Of a DNA stretch of 64,000 bases, positions 45,564-55,370 are shown piece by piece. The DNA is from Russula earlei (Eukaryota > Basidiomycota > Agaricomycetes > Russulales > Russulaceae). The stretch's first letter is position 1. Every line of letters begins with the position of its first letter. A model generated the notes under the pieces. The model saw only the letters and a program-made list of their open reading frames with translations, searched no databases and was not told the DNA's origin. The translations under genes and the position numbers were made by a program. Location: contig JAGFNK010000196.1 of the NCBI GenBank assembly GCA_025769875.1, positions 24,973 through 88,972 on the forward strand. The letters are read 5' to 3'.

Positions 45564-46390
45564 TGTCAAGACACATACTGCTGATCACTAAGGACTCAGG
45601 AGCAGGTGGGCAAGGGTCGGAACAGATGGTACACAACGTAAACAGCGTTGAGCAGGAGGACAAGCCAAATGACTAGAAGATACCAGATGGGGACTGGTAT
45701 GTGTTGCAGAAGGCAGAGGCGAAGAGTAGAGGCCAGTGCAGCGAGGGGCTTTAAACAAGGCAGTCGTTGAAGAGTACCTTGAAGATGAGGGAGGACTTTA
45801 GACTGAGCGGTCACAGGGGAGTACCCAGGAAGATGAGAGTATCACAAATGGACAGTCTGACGACTGCCATGCATCATTTGGGCTTATATACAGTGTACAG
45901 GGTTGATTACAAAGAACTGGAACTATTCTAGACCCTTTGGTACCATCCAATCGGACTACAGAGGCATAAACTTGCTTGTGTCAAGTTTCAGGCTTACTGA
46001 GTGCATTACTGATCATTGTGGAGCGATGACATCATTATGATGTCACTGTGGAGCGCTTAGTGAGCCTATGAGGTCACTGTGAAGTTGCTCAGTCAGCCAT
46101 GATGTCATTGGAGCCTTGATGATGTCAGATGAGTTATGCAACAGCTTCTAAGAGTTTGTGCCGCTGTTTTGGGTTCTTTGTGGCTGGATGACCATGTGGC
46201 TGCCACGCGATGATTACCCGATTAGGAAATGGGTGCCTGGTCGTGTTATAGTGCCTTTGCAATAGTGATATCTTGTACCACAGGAGGGGTAGCCCAGGAA
46301 ATGAAGGGAGTTGGCAATGCAAAGTGAGAGAGGTCTCTCTTGAGTGAAATAGGACAATCTATGGCCAGGGCCTGGCCTTGGTTCATAACA
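45564..46390 (-). mobile_element. 3' LTR of gypsy element B, 827 bp
   Basis: On the plus strand it runs from tgtcaagacacatactg to ggttcataaca. On the minus strand the base before its start is preceded by the purine tract aaagaggggatgaa, the polypurine tract expected just inside a 3' LTR. It abuts the broken integrase of gypsy A, so gypsy B probably landed in gypsy A. The second LTR is absent. Confidence 0.82.
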
Positions 46391-46404
46391 TTCATCCCCT
46401 CTTT
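46391..46404 (-). other. Polypurine tract of gypsy element B
   Basis: The minus strand reads aaagaggggatgaa immediately before the LTR start TGTTATG. This is the primer for plus-strand synthesis in LTR elements and fixes the orientation of gypsy B. Confidence 0.8.
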
Positions 46405-46665
46405 ATAGACTTGTTGCTCCTGCAATGGTAGGGGCTTGTTTCTTTGGAAGGTGGAGTAGTTTGCATATGAAAAGTCGAAGTCTGTTCGTTCATGGGGAGT
46501 TCTCTCTTGTTCTATGGATTGCTTTGTGGATAGCTGTGGTCGATTGAGTACATGTGATTGCAGGGGTTCTCTGAAAAGTTCTTTGGTAACAAGGATAAAG
46601 GTAGTCGTCGACGGAGGTCATGATGAGAGTTGTTGGTTTAGGGGTTACTCCTGGTGGGAATTGTT

Positions 46666-49256
46666 CTAAGTGCCTTCGGATATTTCCGGATGGAAGTCTT
46701 TAACAAGTAATTGCACTTTTGATAGGTTAGATGCTGGTTCCCAAGTATTTTCTGCAGCAGTGTACCCTTTCCATTTAACTAGGTATTGGATCCCTTTGTG
46801 GTTTGGGGAGAGTCGAGAGTTTAAGATCTGTTCTACTTCATATTGTTCTTCTCCTTCGACTAGTATTGGTGGCAGGTTTGAGAAGTTAGGACCGTGGGCA
46901 ATGGTTTCTTTGTAAGGTTTAATCAGGGAGTGGTGAAAAACTGGGTGTATCTTCCAGGACTTTGGTAGCTCGAGGTGAACATTTACTGGATAGGCAGTGA
47001 TGACTTTGAATGGTCCATAGCGTTGAGGGGCTAGTTTTGCTTTTGGGTGAGTGGTTCGTAGATTTGTGGCTTCCAACCATACTTGATCCCCTTCTTTAAA
47101 ACAAAATGTGGAGGATTGAGGTCCTGATTGCTTCATGATCTCAGTTGCTTGGTTCAGGGAGGCAGCTACTTCTTCTCTGAGCTGGTTTAGTCTTGTTAGT
47201 CTTCCTTGGATTGAAGGGAACTTTGATGTAAAGGCAAGGGGCAGAGCAAATGTTGGGTTAAAGCCAGTACCATACCTCGAAAGGGGGTTTGTTTGTAGCA
47301 CTGTGTTGTCTGGCATTATGTGCAAACTCCATAAAGGGAATTAGTTCTGCCCAATTGTCCGCTTGGTGGTTGCAAAATATTCGTAGGTATTGTTCTAGTT
47401 CTTGGTTAACTCGTTCTGTTTCTCCATCTGTCTGTGGGTGATATGCTGTGCTCAATGATACCTTGACATTTAATTTCTTCCATAGTTCTTGAGTAACTTT
47501 TGCTGTGAATTGAGGGCCTCTGTCTGATATTATTTGTGTTGGGAGGCCTATTCTCCTCCAGACATTGTTCATGATTAGTGTTGCTGTTTCGTCTGCTGTG
47601 ATTGTCTTGTGGCAAGGGGTAATGATTATTGCTTTGCTGAATCGATCTACCATGACTAGGAGGCTGTCAAAACCTTGTGAAACCAGTAGGTCCATGATAA
47701 AGTCCATGGTAATGCTTTTCCATACTTCTCCAGCTGGTGTAATTGGTATGAGGGGTGTTTCTGTCTTTGGGCGGTTCTTTGTGCTTTGGCAAATTGTGCA
47801 ACCATCTACATAACCTTTGACATAGGTTAGCATTCCTGGCCACCAATAGTTTCAGCTGATTAGTTCGTAAGTTTTCCATTGGCCAGGATGTCCAGTGGCA
47901 AGGGAGTTGTGATGTAGTTTCAGAATTTTCTTTCGTAGGGTGTCATTATTTGGGATATAGACTTTTCCTTTGAATAATATTAGTCCATCTTTGAGGTTCC
48001 AGTCTTGTAAGCCCTTGAAATAATTGTCTTGGTCCATTCTTTATAATGATTGCTAATGCATTAGATACTTCTGGGTCGTAGTCTTTGCTAGATCGCAGTT
48101 GTTGTCAAAGTTCTTGGTCGCCGATTGGTTCTGTAGCAGAGGTGTGTGTTGCTCTAATTCTAAAATATTTGTCATCTAGGAGCACCTTTCCATCATTTTC
48201 ATTTTGTATCCCCTCTTTAAAGTCTGTCCAGGCGGACAGACCATCTGCTTTGTTCATAGTTCCTGGGTGATGGGTGATGGTGAAGTCAAAATTGCTGAGA
48301 AGGAGTGCCCATCAGGCTTGTCATCACGTAAGTTTTTGTTTTGTCATGAAGTATGTCAAATTATTGTGGTCCATCCATAGATCAATGGGGTGTGTAGCGC
48401 CTTCAAGGTAGTGTCGGAAGTGCCAGAGGGATGAGATGATGGCCAGGAGTTCTTTATCATAGATCATGTAATTTTGTTGTGTGGGGTCCAAGGATTTCGA
48501 AAAATAGGCTACTGGGTGATATCTGTTAAATTCATCAGGTTGTTCCAAGATTGCGCCGACTGCAAAGTCGCTTGCATCGCAGATGAGCCGAAAGGGTTTA
48601 GTATGATCAGGTAACATGAGGACTGGGGCTGTCGTGAATGCCTGGATTAGTTATCTAAATGCTTGTTCTTCATCGTCTTCCCATTTAAAGGGGTGTTCTT
48701 TCTTTGTTAGATTAAACAAGGGTTGCTGCCATTCATGAGTATTGGTGGATAAATCATCGATAGAAGTTGCAAAATCCTAGAAATGCTTGGATTTCCGTAA
48801 CGTTGGTCAGAGTAGGCCACTTTGTAATGCCTATTAACTTGTCTTGGTCCATAGATATTTGTCCTTGGGAGATATTGATGCTTAGGTAACTAATAGAGGT
48901 TTGTCAAAAAGCACATTTCTCTGGTTTCAAGTATAAATCGTGGTCTTGGAGTGTCTCTAGGACCTTGTGTGTCCAGTCATCCAGTTCATTCAAGGTTTGT
49001 GCCATGATTAGTATATCATCTAGATAAATGACCACTCGTTCAGTGGCAATGTATTTTGCTAGGATGGTGTTCATAAAGTGTTGGAAAGTGGCTGGGGCAT
49101 TGCAGAGACTGAATGTCATTATCAAAGGTTCGAAGAGTCCTAATGGTGTCTTGAATGCTGCAAGGTGTTCGTTGCCCTCTCTTAGGCGGATATTGTTGTA
49201 TCCCCATCGTACGTCAAACTTGGTAAAGTATTGGGCTCCTTGGAGTTTGTCGATTA
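46666..49256 (-). pseudogene. Gypsy element B (chromovirus) pol, 5' truncated
   Basis: Coding on the minus strand from the truncated reverse transcriptase (FTKFDVRWGYNNI, catalytic YLDD intact) through RNase H (LICDASDFAVGAILEQ, YDKELLAI), the integrase zinc region (HHNSLATGHPG, CTIC) and integrase core with D, D and E in TMDFIMDL, ISDRGPQF and DGETERVNQ. It ends in a C-terminal chromodomain (YEVEQILNSR, YLVKWKGY, ENTWEP) that would direct insertion to methylated histone H3 chromatin. In-frame TGA codons sit where gypsy elements have Arg: ELIS-stop-NYWWPG (47854-47852), KLT-stop-stop-QA-stop-WALL (48326-48321 and 48314-48312), CAF-stop-QTS (48906-48904) and FYR-stop-FIHQYS-stop-M (48756-48754, 48735-48733). 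A frame change lies near 48780. Gag, protease and 5' LTR are missing: the sequence breaks at the edge of the fold-back element. Confidence 0.88.
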
Positions 49257-49664
49257 TTGCCGTTTTCAGCGCACTTGGCGGAGCTTGAATTCCACCCAAA
49301 TCGGCGCAGAAACCCCCTCAAACATGCGGGATGAATATCTCCCTCAAAACAGCTTCACTTCATATGAAAATTATTGTCCCTGAATCGCCTGAATGAGGGC
49401 TAGGCAGCCCCATTGTTTTCATGAGATTTGAGTGAGAATTGGTGGAGCTGGACTCAAGCCACCTCCACATGTGTATTAGATGAATTACAACTCAAAATCA
49501 TGGTCTATATCTATTATTTTTCCCTCATGTTGTACCCATGGGCTGTCTTGAGGCAGCCCCATAGTTTTTTTGACTCAAGTGTTGTGGTGTGCAACGTTGT
49601 TTCCAGTGCAATTGGAGTCGCGGCCAGCCACTCATCACCCCTCTCACCTCTCGATTCTGACCAT
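49257..49664 (+). repeat. Left terminal inverted repeat of the fold-back element
   Basis: It matches the reverse complement of 51793-52200 from ttgccgttttc to the phrase ctgaccat. It includes the palindromic-looking cgcacttggcggagcttgaa near its outer end and the phrase cccatgggctgtcttgaggc near the inner third. Confidence 0.88.
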
Positions 49665-51792
49665 CCTTCTTGTTTTTCACAGACAGAGAGGAGTGGGTTG
49701 CAAAGAGGGGTCCTATTCTGAACTCTTTCTACTACAGAGTAGCTAGGGTGTTTTTATATACAGGAGAGAGGTACTAGAGATGAATGGCATGAAAATGAAT
49801 CAAGACTGGTTGAGACGGTTGAGGCAGTCGTGAAAGGCTTGAGACGCGAACGCGTCTAGTGTGCCGAGGCGTGCATGGGCGCGTGATCGGTGGCAAGGGC
49901 TGGGCGATGCGATCGAGGTCTTGATGTCGCATGCAAGATGGCTTGTGGTGTGCAGGTCGGTGGACTGCCTGGAACGAGAGGGAGGTGGCAAGGGATGAAA
50001 GGGAGCTGAGGTGTCAGTCTCATGTCGTGTCGTGTCGCGTTTTCGCATGTGATTTCGAGGCCAGCCATAATCTTCCTTACACCTCCCGGGGGCTTGAAAC
50101 TTTGACCGTCCTTGGTCAAGCGTCTGAATGCAAGTGTTTTGAGCCTTTCACGTCTGAATTGAGGCAGCGGTCGCAGCTGCTTGTGCTGTGGAAGATGCAA
50201 AGGCAGCGATCGGCGATGGCGATGACGGAAGAGGCGAGGGCGATGGGAAACGGAGGCGATGGAGACGAGGGCGGCGGTGACGAGATGGCGGCTGCGTGGT
50301 GGTGGTGTTGTCTTGTGGCGGTGGCGGCGTGGTCGTCTCCATTGCAGGTGGTGGCAGCAGGCGTGGACGAGGAGCGAAGGCGTAGGCGGTGAGCGTGAGT
50401 TCGTAGATAGAGACGTAGGTGGCGAGGACTCGAGAAAGAGGATGCGTGGGGCGGCTTGCGCGGGGGTGGGATCTGTCGTCTTGCGGCGGCGGTGGCGGGG
50501 TCGTCTCCACTGCAGGTGTCGGCAGCAGACGTGGGCAAGAGCGCGCGAACGGATGGGGAGGCGATGTGGGAGGCGGCGTGCGGTGTGCTGTTGGCGTCCG
50601 CAACTGCTTCTCCTGCAGCGGCGGCTTCTGCTCCTGTTGTGGCGTGTCGTGGCTAAGTTCGTGGCCGAGGCCTTCTTGGTCTTCTGGGGTGGTGCTGGTG
50701 GCGAGGGGTTGCGACGGTGCGGCGGTGCTGGTGTCGCGCTGAAACTACTAAAGCGGCGGCTGAGACTGAGAAGACTGAGGCTGAGACTGAGAAGGTGGTG
50801 GCAGACTGAGCTGGTGCGACGGTGGAGGCGGACGGGGCGGAGGCAACGACTGAGGGCGACGCAGGGGCAACGGCGGCGGTGGCTGACAAGGGCGTGGCGG
50901 CGGTGGCTTGTGAGACGGTGGTGGAGACGGCGGCGTGTGGCGCTAAGACGTCGGTGGCTGAGGCTGAGGCTACGGTGGCGGCTGACGAGACTAAGGCGGC
51001 TGGCAAGGCTAAGAGCGCGGTGGTGGCGGTTCACTGATCTGAAGCTGGGGCGACGGAGATGGCTGGCAAAACTAGGGGTGCGGTGGCGGCGGCTGAGACT
51101 GAGAAGGCTGAGGCTGAGGGCAGGGTGGAGACGGCGGCGGCTGGCGATGCTGGTGCTATGACGGACTGGGCTGAACTGACGAGTACGGGCGAGGCTAAGA
51201 CGGAGACTGATGCGAAGTCAGCGGCTGGCACGACTGAGGCTACTGTGGCAACAGACGAGGCGACGGACGAGACTGAGGGCGACGAGACGACTGAGGGCAC
51301 GGGAGCGGATGAGACGAAGGCGGGGGTGGCAGACGAGGCTGCGAGGGCTGAAGTGGCGGGCGGCGCTAAAACGTCGGTGGGCGAGGTTGAGATGGTGGTT
51401 GTGCATGGAGCTGAGACAGTGGCCATAGCAGGCGACACTGAGGGCACGGGAGCTGGTTGGGCTAAGACGGGGACAGTGGCGATAGGCGATGTCACGGCTG
51501 AGGCTACGGCAGCGGGGACAGACGAGGTGGCGACGATGGCGAATGCGGGCGATGCTGGGACGGCGAGGGCAGGTGGCGACGATGGCGAATGCGGGCGATG
51601 CTGGGACGGCGAGGGCAGGTGGAGCCGAGGCGATGATGGCTGGCGAGTCGAGGATGGCGGCGGTGAACGAGGTGACGGGAACGGCGGACGAGGTGGGAAC
51701 CGCAGGGACGATGGGCAAGGCAGGCGAGGCGGAGGCGATGGTGCACGATGTAGGGACGGAGGCTGGAGCGGGCATGGGCGCAGGGTATGTGT
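49665..51792. other. G-rich low-complexity core of the fold-back element
   Basis: From about 50150 the plus strand is dominated by gcggcgg, ggctgaggctgag and gacgagg phrases. A perfect 46-bp tandem duplication starts at 51531 and 51577 (gacgatggcgaatgcgggcg). Several frames on both strands stay open for 100-390 codons (Arg/His-, Ala/Ser/Pro- or Ala/Glu-rich), which is expected from skewed composition and is not evidence of coding. The strong G skew could favour R-loops or G-quadruplexes in transcribed or single-stranded DNA; that is inference. Confidence 0.6.
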
Positions 51793-52200
51793 ATGGTCAG
51801 AATGGAGAGGTAAGAGGGGCAATGAGTGGCTGGCCGTCACTGCAATCACACTGAAAACAATGTTGCACACCACAACACTTGAGTCAAAAAAACTATGGGG
51901 CTGCCTCAAGACAGCCCATGGGTACAACATGAGGGAAAAATAATAGATATAGACCATGATTTTGAGTTGTAATTCATCTAATACACATGTGGAGGTGGCT
52001 TGAGTCCAGCTCCACCAATTCTCACTCAAATCTCATGAAAACAATGGGGCTGCCTAGCCCTCATTCAGGCGATTCAGGGACAATAATTTTCATATGAATT
52101 GAAGCTGTTTTGAGGGAGATATTCATCCCGCATGTTTGAGGGGGTTTCTGCGCCGATTTGGGTGGAATTCAAGCTCCGCCAAGTGCGCTGAAAACGGCAA
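51793..52200 (-). repeat. Right terminal inverted repeat of the fold-back element
   Basis: Inverted copy of the left repeat, of equal length. It ends cgctgaaaacggcaa, followed by TA. Confidence 0.88.
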
Positions 52201-52202
52201 TA

Positions 52203-53268
52203 AGCCCATGCATGAGAAGGGTCCTATCAAGACTGGACCTATGTGCAAATCAAAATGGCAAAGGGTACGAAATTTTTTTGCTTTGCCATATCACGCAGCT
52301 AACATCATCTACTACTAGATGAAGAAGGAGCACTTGGTAATCGTTGCTCTCAGGAATGAGTCCGGGGTCAGGCACCTATGGACCGATGAGAATGGAATTG
52401 TTGTTCCACCTGAAATGGAATCGGTGTGGAGTGATCTAGTCAAGGTGTGTACATAACATCTAATTTGTCAATGCCATCTGATCATTAGTAGAAAAATCAA
52501 GAATACAAGAAGTACAGGGATAAAGGCTGGCCGCATTGCAGCATCATGAAAACTCTGATGCCATCAAGTGCAAGAGGCCAACATTCATATTGGGTCACGC
52601 AGTCAACAGCCCATTTTACTCCCCCTCAGTCATCTGCATCGCTGTCCCCCAATCCCAATTTGTTTGAACGTCAAAGTGGGGACTCCTTGTCATCTCTGGC
52701 GCCAGATCGCTCTTCCTCCTCATCCAGTGTCCTTCATTCCAAATGCAAAGTATCTTAGGTCAAGGATATTGCCTCCAAAACATCTTCCTCATTTACCAAA
52801 AAACTCAAGTCTGATTCCATGGCAGTTGCTGTCCATGGCATGCAGTCAACCATGGAGAGGTTTGCTGATAACTTCAACTCAACCATGCATGCATTCATTG
52901 CTTCGTCCCCACCCTCAATGTCGCTGGCACTCCCCCCACTCCCAATGCCACTGGCACTCCCCTTAAACCCAGCCCCAGCCCCACCTCCAGCCATGCATAT
53001 GCTGCCTTCAAATGACATCATAACTATCTTGGCACTTCCCAAGACCACCTGTCGGTCACTGGCAATTCAACATCTTACCAAGGATATTGAACTGAATGGT
53101 GAATGGCTCTCCATGGATGATGTTGTCCCTGTGATCAATATCTTGGGATCTTGTGACATTGTGCACATAGACAGTTATATTGTGCTTATGACTAATGGGT
53201 CAGCATTGTCGCGCAAGATTGCATGCAACTACATCAAGGATCTATTGGAGAAGGCCAGGACATCCTGA
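52203..53268 (+). pseudogene. Myb/SANT-like ORF of a PIF/Harbinger element, 5' truncated
   Basis: The frame opens directly at the fold-back element edge with AHEKGPIKTGPMCKSKWQR, which corresponds to the middle of the Myb/SANT-like DNA-binding domain of fungal Harbinger partner proteins. Splicing (intron gtacga..ctactag, then one near 52446-52497) gives WTDENGIV, ESVWSDLVK and KGWPHCSIMKTLMPSSARG. A serine/proline-rich linker and a C-terminal helical domain (DDVVPVINILG, SRKIACNYIKDLLEKA) follow. In plant Harbinger systems the partner protein binds the ends and helps nuclear import of the transposase. The first helices and the start codon are missing here. One extra stop (TAG after SKCKVS, 52756-52758) may be spliced out or be a further defect. 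Confidence 0.7.
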
Positions 53269-53422
53269 CTGTAGTTGTACTTCTACAGTAGTCACCCATC
53301 ACACGCATGTATCGTAATTTGTTGAATGCCATGAAGTGTTCTTTCATTTTCTGAAAACATGTGGACATATGTCTGAACTAAATACCTGCTGCACGATCCT
53401 CAAGTGTTTTCTGATACTGCTC

Positions 53423-54816
53423 TCACATCTCACCTGCAATCCTGTCTTGCCTGATATTTGCTTGCTCCCTCTCATAGCGCATCACTACCCCTCTTCCCAG
53501 TTCACCAGCCACTTCACGATGACCCATCTGAGGGTCTACCCTGTCATCAAATACATCGATCTCACTGTGATCATAATGGTGAATAAAATTGTGAAGGGCT
53601 GCAAGTGCCAATGGGATGTGTGCTTGAATGTCCATGTTATACTCAGGGGGGTACCGAAGGATTTTGAAACACCGCTTGAGAATCCCAAACATACGCTCTA
53701 TGACATTGTGAGCTTGAGCATGGCACAGATTGAATAATTCCTGGGGTGTGTGTGGCCTAGGACAAGTGTAAAAATTAGTGAGAAGATGGGAAAGAAAGAG
53801 AGAATGCACCGTATGCCAGCATGGCCCCACTCAGATAGATGATATTGTACACCTCGATAAGGAACAAGCAGTGTGTTTGATGAGGCAAAGCCCGCATCAG
53901 CGAGATAGTATTTCCCTCTTGGGATGGGGAAATCGGAATGATGGGCATCGTGGAAAAGAGTTGAGTCAGCGGTGGAGCCCTCCCAACCAGTCAAAAGATA
54001 TGTGAAGTGGAGGTCAAATGAACAAGCAGCAAGGCAGTTCTGTGAGAGAACGCCGTTGCAGTCTCTTGTTGCATCGCGCTCTGCAGCAGTGGAGTAACAA
54101 CCAATGTGGGTGCCGTCGATAGCACCCAGGGCATCCTTGAAAAAGGGAAAAAATTTGGGATTCCCTTGGATAAAGGAGTGAGGAGGGGAATCAGCATCAG
54201 GAAGCTGTACAAAGGTGGTGTAGAAAGGGGGGGTTGCGAGAACTCCAAGTATCTTTTTAAAATATCTGGATATCCATCAGAAGATATATAGAAGGAAACC
54301 ATGGGATATGTACTTTGAGACCGTGCTTGGTGACTGCTGAAAACACTCTCCAATATTTGTTGTTGACAGCCTGGTGGAAGTGGCATAGAGAAATATGGCA
54401 ACCAGTTCTTCAATTCGGACATGCCAAGATGATGCAACACCAAAGTTGTGGAGAGTCTGCTGGAGCTTGTGAAACACATGTTTATGGACCCCAAGTTCAT
54501 TCCGGATGCATTCTGGGTGGCCAGTGAGTAGTTCATGGACCCAGGCAAGACCAGTGAGGGCGGAGGTGTGATATGGAATAGGAGGAGAATGGGGTTTGAG
54601 TATTGACAGTATGGCCTGGAAGCCATAAAGGGCATAACCTGTAAAATATAAAATCATTAGAAGTTGTTGGTGTCGCCATTGTACCTGCAGATACAGCCTC
54701 TCCTGATCAAGGTAATCAGCCATAGCATTGACCAGGGGACAGACAGTGACAACTTGAAATTGGGGGGTAAAAAATCGGCCATGACTCGGAGGGGCATAAA
54801 AAGTTTTTGGGCGCAT
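53423..54816 (-). CDS. PIF/Harbinger transposase (DDE_Tnp_4 nuclease, HARBI1-like)
   Basis: Three exons from ATG 54816 (MRPKTFYAPPSHGRF). The N-terminal part has an HTH-like segment (IGECFQQSPSTVSKY). The nuclease domain carries the catalytic acids: Asp in DALGAIDGTHIGCY, Asp in GWEGSTADSTLFHDA and Glu in NVIERMFGILKRCFKIL. FPIPRGKYYLADAGF and the C-terminal LAALHNFIHHYD are also typical. Introns near 54311-54256 (GTACAT..CCAG) and 53810-53758 (GTGCAT..CTAG) keep frame. I found no internal stop or frameshift, so this transposase of about 420 residues appears intact, in contrast to its truncated Myb partner and the other elements here. Convergent arrangement with the partner ORF is typical of the superfamily. 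Confidence 0.85.
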
Positions 54817-54892
54817 CAGTCATTACAACAACAAATATGTGAATTACAGTTAACAGACGAAGACAACTGATATTAGTTAATCATATGACATG

Positions 54893-54992
54893 TCACTGTC
54901 ATCACACCTGTCACACCTGTCACCTCCCGGCTAATCCCGAAATTCAAGTTCCAAGTTCAAGTTTCAAGAAATCTCGGTTGCTGTATGGGGCC
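54893..54992 (-). repeat. Right terminal inverted repeat of the Harbinger element
   Basis: Read inward from the right end it starts ggccccatacagcaaccg, then a cttgaacttgg phrase and ggaggtgacagg. It is followed outside by TTA (54993-54995), a TWA target. It resembles the termini of the MITE at 40862. The left terminus is missing. Confidence 0.8.
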
Positions 54993-55041
54993 TTAGCTAC
55001 TTGGTCTTCTAGTGGAGCATAATCCCCTGCAAGTCAACTTT

Positions 55042-55269
55042 CTACTGCAAGAAATGGTGTTGCACCTTAGTGTGTTTGGTGCAGTCATGGAACTCAGGGT
55101 TCCTAGCAATGGCAATGGTCAACTGGTTGTCAGTGTGGGGGATTGTGAGATGGGTGTCTTGACCCAATCTGGTGAGTAGTTGCCTCAGCCAGGTGGCTTC
55201 CTTGGTGGTGTGTGTGCCAACATGCAAGCACATCTGGTCACTGCACACACATCCACTCATCCAAATCAA
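55042..55269 (-). pseudogene. Copia element RNase H fragment
   Basis: The minus strand reads TKEATWLRQLLTRLGQD, DNQLTIAIARNPEFHD and TKHTKVQHHFL, the C-terminal RNase H region of Ty1/copia polyproteins. The usual DNQSA is DNQLT here. No other part of a copia element is adjacent. It begins within 50 bp of the Harbinger target site, so the Harbinger element probably landed beside or inside an older copia remnant. Confidence 0.8.
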
Positions 55270-55370
55270 TACACAATCAATAAACCCTAGAGTTTCTACA
55301 CCAATTTATACATAGTCTCCTAGTGTACATTAAAAAAGGTCCATCACAACCCAACCATCAGCCATTTCTA

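Larger units (their letters stand above)
49257..52200. mobile_element. Fold-back element with 408-bp terminal inverted repeats, 2,944 bp
   Basis: The first 408 bp (from ttgccgttttcagcgcactt) and the last 408 bp are inverted copies at about 95 percent identity by eye. TA dinucleotides flank both ends (49255-49256 and 52201-52202), as a TA target duplication would. No transposase is encoded. The core of about 2.1 kb is GC-rich with strong G excess on the plus strand. Left of it lies a truncated gypsy element, right of it a truncated Harbinger element; neither continues on the other side. Confidence 0.85.

Noticed and set aside
42119..49256. UGA recoded as arginine
   Set aside because: The pattern of TGA at Arg positions could suggest recoding, but it is confined to repeats and accessory genes, a paralog has CGA at the same codon, and the aminotransferase uses TGA as its normal stop. 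CpG decay explains it better.
49856..52029. Long open frames of 294-392 codons in the fold-back element core
   Set aside because: Overlapping frames on both strands have low-complexity Arg/His, Ala/Ser or Ala/Glu composition caused by G-skewed repeats, with no domain or splice sites.
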